This document shows, piece by piece, positions 39,845-51,336 of a stretch of DNA of 64,000 nucleotides. The stretch is taken from contig NZ_JVVM01000009.1 in NCBI RefSeq assembly GCF_001054325.1, forward strand, positions 1-64,000, given 5' to 3'. Under the pieces are notes generated by a model, which searched no databases, was not told the DNA's origin, and was given only the letters and a program-made list of their open reading frames with translations. Source of the stretch: Corynebacterium vitaeruminis (GTDB lineage: Bacteria; Actinomycetota; Actinomycetes; Mycobacteriales; Mycobacteriaceae). The translations under genes were made by a program, and so were the position numbers. Positions within the stretch are counted from its first letter, which is position 1. The number at the start of each line of letters is the position of its first letter.

Positions 39845-40630
39845 ATGCCGAACATTGTGGTTCTGGTCAAGCAGGTTCCGGACACCTGGTCCGAGCGTAA
39901 GCTCACCGACGACAAGTTTGTCCTCGATCGTGAGTCTGCAGACGCAGTTCTCGACGAAATTAATGAGAACGCAGTTGAGGCTGCCCTGCAGCTGAAGGAA
40001 GAGCACGGCGGTAACGTTACCGTCGCAACTGTTGGTCCGGATCGTGCTATCGAGGCACTGCGCAAGGCTCTGTCCATGGGTGCTGACGACGCCGTCATTC
40101 TCTCGGACGACGCACTTGAGGGCTCCGACGCAGTCCAGACTGCATGGGCTCTGTCCAACATCATTGACACCCTCGAGGATGTTGACCTCATCATCACCGG
40201 TAACGCCTCCACTGACGGCGGCACCGGTTCCGTCCCGGCTGTCCTCGGTGTCTACCGCGACCTCCCGGTTCTGACTCACCTGCGCTCTGTGGCTATCGAG
40301 GGTGACTCCATCACCGGTGAGCGCGAGGTTGAAGACGGCATCTACCAGCTCAAGGCATCCCTGCCGGCAGTCGTCTCCGTCACTGAGAAGGCAAACAGCC
40401 CGCGCTTCGCATCCTTCAAGGGCATCATGGCCGCTAAGAAGAAGCCGGTCACCGAGCTGACCCTGGACGATGTTGCTGCTGAGGCGGAGCAGGTTGGTCT
40501 CGAGAACGCTGCTACCGGCGTCACTGGCTCCACTCCGAAGCCGGCTAAGACCGCTGGTGAGCGCATTAACGATGAGGGTGACGGCGGCGCCAAGCTGGCC
40601 GAGTACCTCAAGGCCCAGAAGTTCATCTAA
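39845..40630 (+). CDS. etfB: Electron transfer flavoprotein beta subunit
   Basis: 261-residue adenine-nucleotide-binding ETF subunit (FixA family). Signature NIVVLVKQVPDTW at the start, then ADAVLDEINENAVEAALQLKEE, GNASTDGGTGSVPAVLG and the C-terminal GERINDEGDGGAKLAEYLKAQKFI. It accepts electrons from acyl-CoA and related dehydrogenases together with EtfA, encoded 54 bases downstream. Strong bias to preferred codons suggests high expression. Confidence 0.96.
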   Translation: MPNIVVLVKQVPDTWSERKLTDDKFVLDRESADAVLDEINENAVEAALQLKEEHGGNVTVATVGPDRAIEALRKALSMGADDAVILSDDALEGSDAVQTAWALSNIIDTLEDVDLIITGNASTDGGTGSVPAVLGVYRDLPVLTHLRSVAIEGDSITGEREVEDGIYQLKASLPAVVSVTEKANSPRFASFKGIMAAKKKPVTELTLDDVAAEAEQVGLENAATGVTGSTPKPAKTAGERINDEGDGGAKLAEYLKAQKFI

Positions 40631-40684
40631 GGCGCTTGACGCGAATAGAAGACTAATAGAGATACAAGTAGGAGAAAGATCACT

Positions 40685-41629
40685 ATGACCGACGTCCTCG
40701 TTCTCGTCGAGCACGCAAATGGCGAGCTGAAGAACACCACCGCTGAACTGCTGACTGCTGCTTCCGCATTCGGCACCCCGGCTGCAGTTGTCGTGGGCAC
40801 CCCGGGCACCGCTGCTGGCTTTGCAGAGACCCTGGCTTCCTACGGCGCTGGCGAGATTCTCGCTGCTGAGTCGGACGATGCCGCTAAGTACCTGATCACC
40901 CCTGAGGTTGACGTTCTCGTCGGCCTGGCCTCCGAGCGTGAGGTTCCGGTGCTGGTTTCCGCTTCCGCAACCGGCAAGGAAATCGCTGGCCGCGTTGCAG
41001 CACTGACCGGTTCCGGTCTGCTGTCCGACGTTGTTGCCATCAACGACGACGCTTCCGTTAAGTACTCCATCTTCGGTGGCGAGTACATCGTCGACGGTGT
41101 CGGCTACGGCGCATCCCCGGTCTACGCTCTGCGCCCGGGTTCCGTTGACCCGGAGGAGAAGTCCGGTTCCGCTGACGTCACTGAGATTGCATTCCCGGAG
41201 ATCGGCAACAACGCTGTCGAGATTGTTTCCTTCGCACCGGCTGAGGGCGGCGACCGTCCGGAGCTGACCGAGGCTAAGCTGGTTGTTTCCGGTGGCCGCG
41301 GTGTCGCATCCGAGGATGGCTTCAAGAACGTTGTGGAGCCGCTGGCAGACGTTCTCGGCGCTGCTGTTGGTGCTTCCCGTGCCGCTGTTGACGCTGGCTA
41401 CTACCCGGGCCAGTTCCAGGTCGGCCAGACCGGTAAGACCGTTTCCCCGGACCTCTACGTTGCTCTCGGTATCTCCGGTGCAATTCAGCACAAGGCTGGT
41501 ATGCAGACCTCCAAGACCATCGTTGTGGTCAACAAGGACGAAGAGGCTCCGCTGTTCGAAATTGCTGACTTCGGTGTCGTCGGTGACCTGTTCGACGTTG
41601 TTCCACAGGCTATCGAGAACCTGAAGTAA
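40685..41629 (+). CDS. etfA: Electron transfer flavoprotein alpha subunit
   Basis: 314-residue FAD-binding subunit. C-terminal FAD signature: PDLYVALGISGAIQH, AGMQTSKTIVVVNKDEEAP, FEIADFGVVGDLFDVVPQ. The N-terminal domain pairs with EtfB. AGGAG precedes the ATG. The operon ends at the terminator at 41693. The membrane ETF:quinone oxidoreductase is not in the window. Confidence 0.96.
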   Translation: MTDVLVLVEHANGELKNTTAELLTAASAFGTPAAVVVGTPGTAAGFAETLASYGAGEILAAESDDAAKYLITPEVDVLVGLASEREVPVLVSASATGKEIAGRVAALTGSGLLSDVVAINDDASVKYSIFGGEYIVDGVGYGASPVYALRPGSVDPEEKSGSADVTEIAFPEIGNNAVEIVSFAPAEGGDRPELTEAKLVVSGGRGVASEDGFKNVVEPLADVLGAAVGASRAAVDAGYYPGQFQVGQTGKTVSPDLYVALGISGAIQHKAGMQTSKTIVVVNKDEEAPLFEIADFGVVGDLFDVVPQAIENLK

Positions 41630-41692
41630 TACGCACCTGTTGCAAGGCCGTAAGGCTGCTAGCCGGGAGTCAACTCGGTTAGCAACTACCTG

Positions 41693-41743
41693 CTCGGGGT
41701 GGGAAGAGACATCATGTCTGTTTCCACCCCGAGTATTTTTATT
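41693..41743 (+). terminator. Rho-independent terminator of etfBA
   Basis: CTCGGGGTGG (41693-41702) pairs with CCACCCCGAG (41724-41733), with an inner AGACA/TGTCT stem, followed by TATTTTTATTT. A second smaller hairpin (TGCTAGCCG/CGGTTAGCA) lies just before it. Confidence 0.9.
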
Positions 41744-41838
41744 TATTGGAACTCTAGTTATTCGCCACTGATTTCTTTGTCCGCACGGATAGTGAACTTC
41801 AGCGCTGGCGGATAGTGAGTTTTGGGTTTATCCGGCGT

Positions 41839-41850
41839 TATACTGCCTGC
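41839..41850 (+). promoter_or_regulatory. -10 box giving a leaderless cysteine desulfurase mRNA
   Basis: TATACT (41839-41844) is a perfect TANANT -10 and ends six bases before ATG 41851. No ribosome-binding sequence fits between. Transcription should start at or within a base of the A of ATG. Confidence 0.65.
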
Positions 41851-43047
41851 ATGCTTAATGACCGCAATGTTGCCTCTCCGCGTAAAAAGAGTGACGTGAA
41901 TTCTTCTGCGAAGACGCGCCACTTTGTGGATCATGCCGCCACCACACCACTGCGCCCAGAAGCACGCACGGCAATGGTCGATAACTTGGGTTTGGCCAAC
42001 CCATCGGGACAGTACGCTACCGCCCGCGTTGCTAAGAAAGTTCTGGAGGAGTCCCGCGAAGAGATTGCGGAGCTGCTTGGTGCCGACCCTATTGAGGTAG
42101 TTTTTACCTCTGGAGGCACGGAGGCGGACAACCTAGCAGTTTCTGGCCTGTACTTTAAGGCGGCCGGTTCTGACATCGTGGTTCCCCCAATTGAACATGA
42201 CGCAGTGTTGAAGACCTGTCGTCATTTGGAGAAGGAACACTGGGCGCGAATTGTCCCAGCCCCGGTGGATGCCTCTGGCAGAGTGGATTTAGAGGCCTTT
42301 CCCACGCTGGACAGAAACTCCACTGCACTGGTGACTTGTATGTGGGCCAATAACGAAACAGGGGCTGTACAACCGATCAGTGAGATTTCAGCGCTCGCTA
42401 GAAAAGCGCGGGTTCCTTTCCACATTGACGCTGTGCAGGCCGCTGGTCATGTGCCTATCGATTTTCATTCCTCGGGTGCCGCGACCATGGCAATCTCAGC
42501 CCATAAGTTTGGCGGACCCCGCGGCATCGGAGCGTTATTAGTGCGTCGGGATGTAACGCTATGTCCCCACAACAACGGTGGTGGCCAGGAGCGCGGATTG
42601 CGTTCCGGTACCCAGGATGTTGCATCGGCAGCGGGGATGGCGGCCGGTTTGCTCGCGGCGGTCTCTGACATGCAAGCCGAACATGACCGGGTTAAGAATC
42701 TCACTGAACAGCTGACTCATGCGATTACCGGCATTGACGGCGCAATTGTGCACACAACTCAGCCGACATTAGCTGGTCACGTATATGCCAGTTTTCCCGG
42801 TGCAGAAGCGGATAGTCTCATTATGCTTTTCGACGCTGCCGGTATCGATTGCTCGACCGGTTCGGCATGTAGTGCAGGCGTTAATCGTCCTTCTCATGTG
42901 CTCTCAGCCATGGGCGTGAGTGAGCCCGAGGCGCGTTCTGCCATCCGCTTTACACTGGGGTGGACATCGACGCAGGACGATGTCGATGCCGTTATCGCAG
43001 CACTGCCCGAAACAGTGATGCGAGCACGCAAGGCCGGCATGGCGTAG
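41851..43047 (+). CDS. iscS: Cysteine desulfurase (NifS/IscS family)
   Basis: PLP enzyme taking sulfur from cysteine for tRNA thiolation and possibly Fe-S clusters. 398 residues from ATG 41851. VDHAATTPLRPEA at the start, PLP-site His in IEHDAVLKTCRHLE, Schiff-base Lys in SAHKFGGPRGIGALLV, and catalytic Cys in CSTGSACSAGVNRPSHV. The frame is open to 41815, but the -10 box lies inside that part. Directly upstream of mnmA, which needs its sulfur, so the main role is likely 2-thiouridine synthesis. Confidence 0.93.
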   Translation: MLNDRNVASPRKKSDVNSSAKTRHFVDHAATTPLRPEARTAMVDNLGLANPSGQYATARVAKKVLEESREEIAELLGADPIEVVFTSGGTEADNLAVSGLYFKAAGSDIVVPPIEHDAVLKTCRHLEKEHWARIVPAPVDASGRVDLEAFPTLDRNSTALVTCMWANNETGAVQPISEISALARKARVPFHIDAVQAAGHVPIDFHSSGAATMAISAHKFGGPRGIGALLVRRDVTLCPHNNGGGQERGLRSGTQDVASAAGMAAGLLAAVSDMQAEHDRVKNLTEQLTHAITGIDGAIVHTTQPTLAGHVYASFPGAEADSLIMLFDAAGIDCSTGSACSAGVNRPSHVLSAMGVSEPEARSAIRFTLGWTSTQDDVDAVIAALPETVMRARKAGMA

Positions 43048-43175
43048 TAGTTGTTTGGTCTCACGGGCGCGGGCCACTACGGCGGATCACTACAGGTCCG
43101 CTCAACGATGGTACGGTGACACGAGCTTTCCAACAGTGGCAAAACTAGGTGTACAAATCACAGGAAGGATTCACT

Positions 43176-44297
43176 ATGCGTGTTTTGGCGGCTATGAGCG
43201 GTGGCGTCGATTCTTCGGTCGCAGCTGCTCGCGCATTGGCAGCAGGACACGAGGTTGTGGGTGTGCACTTAGCCCTGTCGAAGGATCCGCAGTCCGTCCG
43301 CGCTGGCTCCCGGGGTTGCTGTTCTCTGGAAGACTCCGGCGACGCGCGACGGGTATGCGACGAATTGGGGATTCCATTCTATGTATGGGACTTCTCCGAG
43401 CGATTCAAAGAAGAGGTCATGGACGACTTCTACGACTCGTACGAACGTGGTGAAACCCCCAATCCCTGCCTGCGCTGCAACGAAAGGATTAAGTTTGCAG
43501 CTCTGCTGGAACGCGGTCTGGCGCTCGGCTTCGACGCGGTGGTAACTGGTCACTACGCTTTGCTTGGCGACGATGGCCTGTTGCGCCGTGGCCGCGATAG
43601 GAAAAAGGACCAATCGTACGTCCTTGGGGTGCTCGACCGCGAGCAGCTTAAGCACTCCCTTTTTCCGGTCGGAGATACCGAGAAGCCCGAGATCCGAGAA
43701 GAAGCTCGGGATATGGGGCTGGGCACGGCAAATAAGCCAGATTCTTACGATATTTGTTTCATTCCGGACGGGAATACCCAGGCTTTTCTGGGTGCTAAGA
43801 TTGGGCGTCGCCCTGGCCTTATCGTCGATAAGGAGACTGGCGACACCGTTGCCGAGCACGACGGCGTCTATGGGTTCACTATCGGTCAGCGTAAGGGCAT
43901 CGGCTTGCCCGGCCCCATGGCCGACGGAAAGCCTCGCTATGTGACGGGAATTGATGCGGATACCGCAACGGTGACTATTGGCACCGCCGATGACCTGAAC
44001 GTCAATGTACTGCAGGCCGACCGTGCCATCTGGTTGGTAGAACCTTCTGAGGTCGTGGCAGCGGCAGATGCAGGAAAACTACAGGTGCAGGTACGTGCCC
44101 ACGGTCAGCCTGTGGACTGCACTATCGACGTTAAGGCTGGTCCAGAGGATGCACTCACCGGCCGAGGTGGTGCTTTTGAGCTAAAGCTCGCTGAGCCACT
44201 GCGCGGAATCGCTCCTGGCCAAGCGGCAGTACTTTACCGCAGCGATTCTGCCGGAGACTACGTGCTCGGTTCTGGCACGATTATTGCTACTTGTTAA
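43176..44297 (+). CDS. mnmA: tRNA-specific 2-thiouridylase
   Basis: ATP-dependent thiolation of U34 in tRNA-Lys, -Glu and -Gln. PP-loop [15 protein letters not shown] at the N-terminus, the first catalytic Cys in [12 protein letters not shown] and the second in [10 protein letters not shown]-terminal beta-barrel domains follow. The frame opens at 43149, but ATG 43176 with AGGAAGGA upstream is the start (373 residues). Gene order iscS-mnmA matches Mycobacteriales. Confidence 0.96.
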   Translation: MRVLAAMSGGVDSSVAAARALAAGHEVVGVHLALSKDPQSVRAGSRGCCSLEDSGDARRVCDELGIPFYVWDFSERFKEEVMDDFYDSYERGETPNPCLRCNERIKFAALLERGLALGFDAVVTGHYALLGDDGLLRRGRDRKKDQSYVLGVLDREQLKHSLFPVGDTEKPEIREEARDMGLGTANKPDSYDICFIPDGNTQAFLGAKIGRRPGLIVDKETGDTVAEHDGVYGFTIGQRKGIGLPGPMADGKPRYVTGIDADTATVTIGTADDLNVNVLQADRAIWLVEPSEVVAAADAGKLQVQVRAHGQPVDCTIDVKAGPEDALTGRGGAFELKLAEPLRGIAPGQAAVLYRSDSAGDYVLGSGTIIATC

Positions 44298-44324
44298 TTT
44301 CTCATTCAGGAGAGCGCGTTTTCC

Positions 44325-45365
44325 GTGACATCTTTTGTCGGCTTAGGCCCCATGCCGGGTACCGATCCCCGTGCAGCAGCAGAGATCATTATTGGTGAAT
44401 GCTTGGATGGGCATGTAGCGCTGCCACTACTTCCTGCGCGCGGCCTCGGTGCTGATTTGATTGGCCGCACGGCTGTACTCATGGCCGACCTGAACGTGGA
44501 TAGGGGAGCGCGCAGCTGGAAGATAGCTGACAGAGTCGGCCGACTTCAATCCTGGGCCCGTGATTTTCTCGCTCGAGACATTGATTCCTGCGAAGAACTG
44601 TGGGCAACAACGCCTCAGTTGGTTCGCCTGGTAGCAGCTGGCCCCTGGACTATGGCAGCTTCCGTGGAAACTGCCGGTGGCAGGTTAGTGGCAACAGACC
44701 CTGGCGCAGTTTCCTACTTCGCCGAATCTCTGGCTGCTGGCCTCATCGACCAGGCTGCCGATGTGCGACGTCGCTTTGATTGCACCGTGGAAGTCCTTCT
44801 CGTTGAGCCGATGCTCAGTGCAGTGGCCAGCGGGACAGTACGCGCCCCTTCAATGATGCTTGGCGTTAACGGTTACCTTCCAGCTGTCGGATCGCGCGAG
44901 ATCGCCGAAGAGTATCGACGTCTTACAACCGAACTGCATGACGACGGAATCGAGACCGCAATCGCCGTAGAGAAAATTGACGGTGTGGAGCTCAGCGCAA
45001 TCGCAGACTCAGGTGCCACCGGCCTGTGGATTCCGCATACTGAACTCTCGACGAATGCAAACCTGGACTTTGTTGCTGCGGCGGTCGATAAGGGAATAGA
45101 GCTGCAGCTTGGCATCGTTCCTGTGCATGTAGCGGAGCGCGATGAATTTACCGGAGCAGCCATCGGTAGCTCTCCGCGTGGAGTAGCTGAGCAGGCTGCA
45201 CGGTTGTGGGAGGAATTGGGGTATTCCCACCGGAACCGCGCAAGCAAGCTTTCTATTGCCCCAGTGTCAGGGTTTGCGCACAGCGACGTTGATGAAACTA
45301 TTGCTCAGCTTCGTGCGGGTTGGGAGACAGCTGAGTTGATGCGTCGCGCTGCGGGGGATTTGTAG
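44325..45365 (+). CDS. MetE-like (cobalamin-independent methionine synthase fold) protein
   Basis: 346 residues. It resembles the TIM-barrel protein found between mnmA and ligA in Mycobacteriales (Rv3015c type), often labelled methionine synthase. The zinc-binding motifs of true MetE (a His-x-Cys and a late Cys in the DCGLKTR segment) are not visible; its three cysteines (about 26, 88 and 150) are elsewhere. A methyl-transfer role is therefore doubtful. GTG start with CAGGAGAG upstream; it follows mnmA by 27 bases, so it may serve tRNA or sulfur metabolism. Its last 68 bases overlap the tetR gene tail to tail. Confidence 0.8.
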   Translation: MTSFVGLGPMPGTDPRAAAEIIIGECLDGHVALPLLPARGLGADLIGRTAVLMADLNVDRGARSWKIADRVGRLQSWARDFLARDIDSCEELWATTPQLVRLVAAGPWTMAASVETAGGRLVATDPGAVSYFAESLAAGLIDQAADVRRRFDCTVEVLLVEPMLSAVASGTVRAPSMMLGVNGYLPAVGSREIAEEYRRLTTELHDDGIETAIAVEKIDGVELSAIADSGATGLWIPHTELSTNANLDFVAAAVDKGIELQLGIVPVHVAERDEFTGAAIGSSPRGVAEQAARLWEELGYSHRNRASKLSIAPVSGFAHSDVDETIAQLRAGWETAELMRRAAGDL

Positions 45366-45984
45366 CCCGCGCGGTAGCGGAGACCAAAATCGCTTCCACG
45401 GCCTCTTCATGCCACGCAATGTAGGTATCCAACTGCTCGTCGTTAAGCGAAAGTGACTCTACGGCGGTGACGGCTGAGTTGACAATGTTTTGGATTGTGC
45501 GTGCTACGAGATAGCCCTGAGATTCGGCGAGGCTGTCGAGCTTAGTGATTGCCACGACGAGAATGTCATGCAGTTCCGAGTGAATCGCACCGATTTCGCG
45601 CTGTGCATCTTGGTGAAAGTGGTAGGAAAAGACAGCGGTGCGCCACGCGTGCTTTGAGTCGCTGGCCATACTGATGTTGGCGCGGACGAATGCGCGAGCT
45701 GCGGAAATAGGGTCCTTTGCCTCTTTCACGGAAGTGGCGACGGTGGCTTTCCATTCGGGGAAGTCGCGTAGGACCAACGCTGCGACCAGATCATCGACAG
45801 TGTTGTAGTAGCGATAAAAACTGGACCGAGCAATTCCGGCCTCCTTTGCAATCTCACCCACCTTAAGGGGTGCCTCGATGTCGCTAAGTGTTTGTTTTGC
45901 CAGCAGGCTGCTAGCGGCATCCATCAGCTTTTCATTGACTTGTCGACGGTGTTCGACAACGGTGGCCGCAGAAATTCTAGGCAT
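45298..45984 (-). CDS. TetR-family transcriptional regulator
   Basis: 228 residues. N-terminal helix-turn-helix KVGEIAKEAGIARSSFYRYYNTVDDLVAAL (about 40-70 as a whole), then an all-helical ligand-binding domain. Divergent from the MMPL transporter across a 138-base gap holding a palindrome, the usual layout for a local repressor of an exporter. The 3' end overlaps the MetE-like gene by 68 bases. Confidence 0.88.
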   Translation of the reverse strand: MPRISAATVVEHRRQVNEKLMDAASSLLAKQTLSDIEAPLKVGEIAKEAGIARSSFYRYYNTVDDLVAALVLRDFPEWKATVATSVKEAKDPISAARAFVRANISMASDSKHAWRTAVFSYHFHQDAQREIGAIHSELHDILVVAITKLDSLAESQGYLVARTIQNIVNSAVTAVESLSLNDEQLDTYIAWHEEAVEAILVSATARATNPPQRDASTQLSPNPHEAEQ

Positions 45985-46013
45985 GGCGAAATCCTCGGAT
46001 TCTGAGAAGAAAT

Positions 46014-46027
46014 GGAGCGTTCGTTCC
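46014..46027. promoter_or_regulatory. Candidate TetR operator
   Basis: GGAGCGTTCGTTCC, an imperfect 14-bp palindrome (12 of 14 positions symmetric), 30 bases from the tetR start and in the shared promoter region. A second weaker one, CTCGGATTCTGAG, lies at 45994-46006. Confidence 0.35.
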
Positions 46028-46122
46028 CCTGATTTTATAAGTCACGGTGTTCTCATAATCTCAGGAACTGGAGACAATCCACAAGAAAATGCAGATAATC
46101 ACCTAGAAAGGACACCCGCGTC

Positions 46123-48378
46123 ATGTATCGGCGATTCAACGCCGCTTTATTTGGCACTAAACGACGCATGTGGCTCACCATCGTCGTGTCGTTGCTGGTA
46201 GTGGGGCTTCTGTCAGCAGTAGCGCCCTCTGTGGAGGACGTAAAGACGAATTCTGGCGAAGGCCCGTCGGAAACTGCGCAGTCAATGGAAGCGAAGAAGC
46301 GTCTCCATGAGGCATTTCCCACCGAGCCAAATCTTCTGCCTGCCGTCGTAGTGTTGACCTCAGACTCGGCAAAGACCACTGAGAAAGCCGCACACGACGT
46401 TCTCGCTGATTTAGCTGAGCGGGACGGTGGTTTTACTCGGGCGCCGATTAGCCCCGTGTGTACCAGCTTGGGAAGCCAGGTGCTTCGTGAAGGCAAGTGT
46501 ATCCCGGGTTCACCGGAAGGAACCCGCAGCGAGGATGGAAAGACCGTAACCATCGTTGTCCCCACGGTGGGCGATGCTACTGAGAAGTCCTACCGCGATG
46601 ACATTGATGCACTGCGCGAGGATATCTCCGCCATTGCAGATAAGGCTGACAAATCCGGCAATGTGGAAACTCACCTCACCGGCCCAGCGGGCATCGTCAC
46701 CGATACCGTGAAGGTCTTTTCCTCTGGTGACCGGGTGCTCATGCTTGGAACCATCCTCTTGGTTCTTGTTATTTTGCTGCTGGTCTATCGCTCGCCTGTA
46801 CTTGCAATCCTGCCGTTGTTAGCCGTTGGTGTGGCAATGCAGCTGGCACAGAGCGTCGGCGCGCTCCTGGCGGATGCCGGTGCCATTGAGATTAGCTCGC
46901 AGACTGCGTCGATTATGACAGTGCTGCTATTCGGCGTCGGTACTGACTATGCGCTGATTATCAATGCTCGCTACCGAGAAGCACTGGCTGCTCAGCGAGA
47001 AATGGGGCAAGAGCTGGACCGTAATGCTGCAATGGTGGATGCAATGGGGCGTACTGGCGAGGTCCTCGCTAGCTCCGCAGGCACCATCATCCTGGCAATG
47101 ATGGCGCTGCTATTCACCAAGTCGCCCGCGTTGCAAGGCTTCGGCCCGTATCTCGCTATCGGTGTCGCTTCAATGGCAATCGTTGCTGCTGTGTTCCTGC
47201 CTGCATTGTTCATTGCGGTGGGGAAGGCCGCATTCTGGCCAGGCGGCTATGACAAGGCACTCAAGCGGGTCGACTCGAAGATGTGGACGAAGGTCGCCAA
47301 TACCGTCGACAAGAAGCCAAAGGCTGTTCTGGCCGCAGGCCTGGCGCTGCTGATTGTGATGTCGCTGGGGACCTTGAATTACAAGGAGTCTTTCAACTTC
47401 CTCACTGGCTTCCGCGTGGATACCGACTCGGCGGCTGGGCAGGAGATTGCCGCCCGCGATATTGGTGCGGGCGAAATTGCCCCTACTACCTTGCTTATCG
47501 AAGGGAAGAATCTCGACTTGCCGCAGCTGCAGCAGGCCGCTGAAGAGGTGGCAAAGAAGGATTCTGCGGATATCGCCCGAATTAGTGTCACTGCCCGTGA
47601 TGTCACCGATGACGGTGAGACGGCACGCATGACTGTTGTGTTCAATCAGGATCCATACATCACAGAATCCATGGAAGCTCTGGACCCCATCAGCAATGAT
47701 GTGCGCGATGCACTGAAGACGGCTGGTGCTTCCGCAGACACGACAGTGACTGCCACGGGCGAAACCGCTGAGCTTAGCGACGTCCGCGCTGACCTCGATC
47801 GCGATATCAAGATGCTGGTGCCAGTGATGATTGTCATCGTGGCAATTGTGTTGGCAGTGCTACTCAAATCCCTACTGGCGCCGCTGTACTTGGCAGCGAC
47901 ACTGCTACTGTCGTTCGCCGCCACGATGGGGCTAACCGTCCTAATTGCACTGAATATTCAGGGAGATGAGGGCATTGGTAACCGCGTGACTGCCTACATT
48001 CTGGTGTTCTTGATTGCGCTGGGGGTGGACTACACCATCTTTGTGATGAGTAGACTGCGGCAGGAGCTGAAGCACCACGATGTACGTGACGCAATGAAGA
48101 TTGCCGTTGCCCGAACTGGTGGCGTGGTTTCATCGGCAGGTCTGATTCTGGCAGCTACCTTCGCAGTGCTGATGACTCAGCCAATCCGTGAGCTCTACCA
48201 GTTCGGTCTGGGCCTGGCCCTTGGTATTTTGCTGGATACCTTCGTGGTCCGCCCCTTCATTGTTCCGGCAATCGTCCGACTGATTGGTGACAATGCACTG
48301 TGGCCGACAAAGCCGAGCAAGTTGCTCGCCGAATCAAAGGAACAGCCGCAGGCAGAAATAGTGTCAGCCGAACACTAG
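46123..48378 (+). CDS. MMPL/RND-family membrane transporter
   Basis: 751 residues in the two-fold RND arrangement: an N-terminal helix, a large extracytoplasmic loop (about 40-195), five helices, then a second loop and five more. The proton-relay Asp-Tyr pairs are in GVGTDYALIINARYREAL and ALGVDYTIFVMSRLRQEL. Relatives export lipids, siderophores or drugs. Control by the divergent TetR suggests efflux of an inducing compound. AAAGGA lies before the ATG. Confidence 0.9.
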   Translation: MYRRFNAALFGTKRRMWLTIVVSLLVVGLLSAVAPSVEDVKTNSGEGPSETAQSMEAKKRLHEAFPTEPNLLPAVVVLTSDSAKTTEKAAHDVLADLAERDGGFTRAPISPVCTSLGSQVLREGKCIPGSPEGTRSEDGKTVTIVVPTVGDATEKSYRDDIDALREDISAIADKADKSGNVETHLTGPAGIVTDTVKVFSSGDRVLMLGTILLVLVILLLVYRSPVLAILPLLAVGVAMQLAQSVGALLADAGAIEISSQTASIMTVLLFGVGTDYALIINARYREALAAQREMGQELDRNAAMVDAMGRTGEVLASSAGTIILAMMALLFTKSPALQGFGPYLAIGVASMAIVAAVFLPALFIAVGKAAFWPGGYDKALKRVDSKMWTKVANTVDKKPKAVLAAGLALLIVMSLGTLNYKESFNFLTGFRVDTDSAAGQEIAARDIGAGEIAPTTLLIEGKNLDLPQLQQAAEEVAKKDSADIARISVTARDVTDDGETARMTVVFNQDPYITESMEALDPISNDVRDALKTAGASADTTVTATGETAELSDVRADLDRDIKMLVPVMIVIVAIVLAVLLKSLLAPLYLAATLLLSFAATMGLTVLIALNIQGDEGIGNRVTAYILVFLIALGVDYTIFVMSRLRQELKHHDVRDAMKIAVARTGGVVSSAGLILAATFAVLMTQPIRELYQFGLGLALGILLDTFVVRPFIVPAIVRLIGDNALWPTKPSKLLAESKEQPQAEIVSAEH

Positions 48379-48427
48379 TGGGCAGTGGCTAACAAGCCCG
48401 TCCTTGTGCAAGTACGGTGAGCCGACC

Positions 48428-49108
48428 TTAAGCGTCAGTAACGTCGGTCGGCCACCCGAAAGTGAAGTTAGATACGTCGCGGCCTTTGTCCGCCAGCCAA
48501 CGCTGCAGGTTCTTCTTGTACTGGTAGTACGCGACGGCCTGCAGCTCCATGAGTTCGTCTCCCGATTTTTCGGTCAATTCACGGTAGTGACGCGCCATTA
48601 CCCAAGCGATGCGCGCGGCGGCGAGAGCATCCTCGGTGGCATCATGTGCCCCGTCTAGCCGCACCTGATAGTGGCGGGAGACATCAGTTAGAGTGCGTTT
48701 TTCACGGCGATCAGGATCGAAGTAATTGTCCAGCACAAAAGGATCGACCACGAGCCCGTCAACAGTAAAACTGGGGTCTTGCGAGCGAAGTACGGTCAAA
48801 TCATAGGCCGCGTTGTAGGCCACGACAGTCAGCCCATCGCGCCAGGCAGCTCGAAGACCCGCAATGGTATCCGCCAAAACTTCATCATGCGGACGCCCCT
48901 CCGCGCGAGCTTTTTCAGTGGTGATGCCGTGCACATCAGACGCAGCTTGCGGAATTTCGACACCGGGATCGGCGAGCATGATGGTGGAATCTTTTCCTTG
49001 CTCAGTCAGCCGGACCAGCGCGGAAGTGACAATTTTGCAGGTACGAGGGTCCGTGCCGGTAGTCTCCAGATCAAACGTGAGCATCCGTCGCGGATCGAAA
49101 TTATGCAT
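48428..49108 (-). CDS. DnaQ-like 3'-5' exonuclease
   Basis: 226-residue DEDDh exonuclease: ExoI TFDLETTGTDP, ExoII VVAYNAAYDLTVL, ExoIII HDATEDALAAARI with the His and last Asp. It lacks a polymerase or helicase domain, so it is a stand-alone proofreading or RNA/DNA-trimming enzyme. The C-terminal 60 residues (QAVAYYQYKKNLQRWLADKG) are typical of actinobacterial members. Convergent with the MMPL gene, divergent from ligA. Confidence 0.9.
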   Translation of the reverse strand: MHNFDPRRMLTFDLETTGTDPRTCKIVTSALVRLTEQGKDSTIMLADPGVEIPQAASDVHGITTEKARAEGRPHDEVLADTIAGLRAAWRDGLTVVAYNAAYDLTVLRSQDPSFTVDGLVVDPFVLDNYFDPDRREKRTLTDVSRHYQVRLDGAHDATEDALAAARIAWVMARHYRELTEKSGDELMELQAVAYYQYKKNLQRWLADKGRDVSNFTFGWPTDVTDA

Positions 49109-49186
49109 GTCTCAACTGTAGCGGAGAGCGCGGATTCGCTGACGGGACAAGAGTGTTTCAGTTCGGCCGACGCGTCCGGGCAATGA

Positions 49187-51312
<2,126 letters not shown>

Positions 51313-51313
<1 letters not shown>

Positions 51314-51330
51314 CTGGGGCTTAACCCAGC
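51313..51330. terminator. Short hairpin between convergent ligA and glgP
   Basis: GCTGGG (51313-51318) and CCCAGC (51325-51330) around GCTTAA. It fills most of the 23-base gap and is symmetric for both directions, but no T-run is present on either side. Confidence 0.35.
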
Positions 51331-51336
51331 CGGGGC

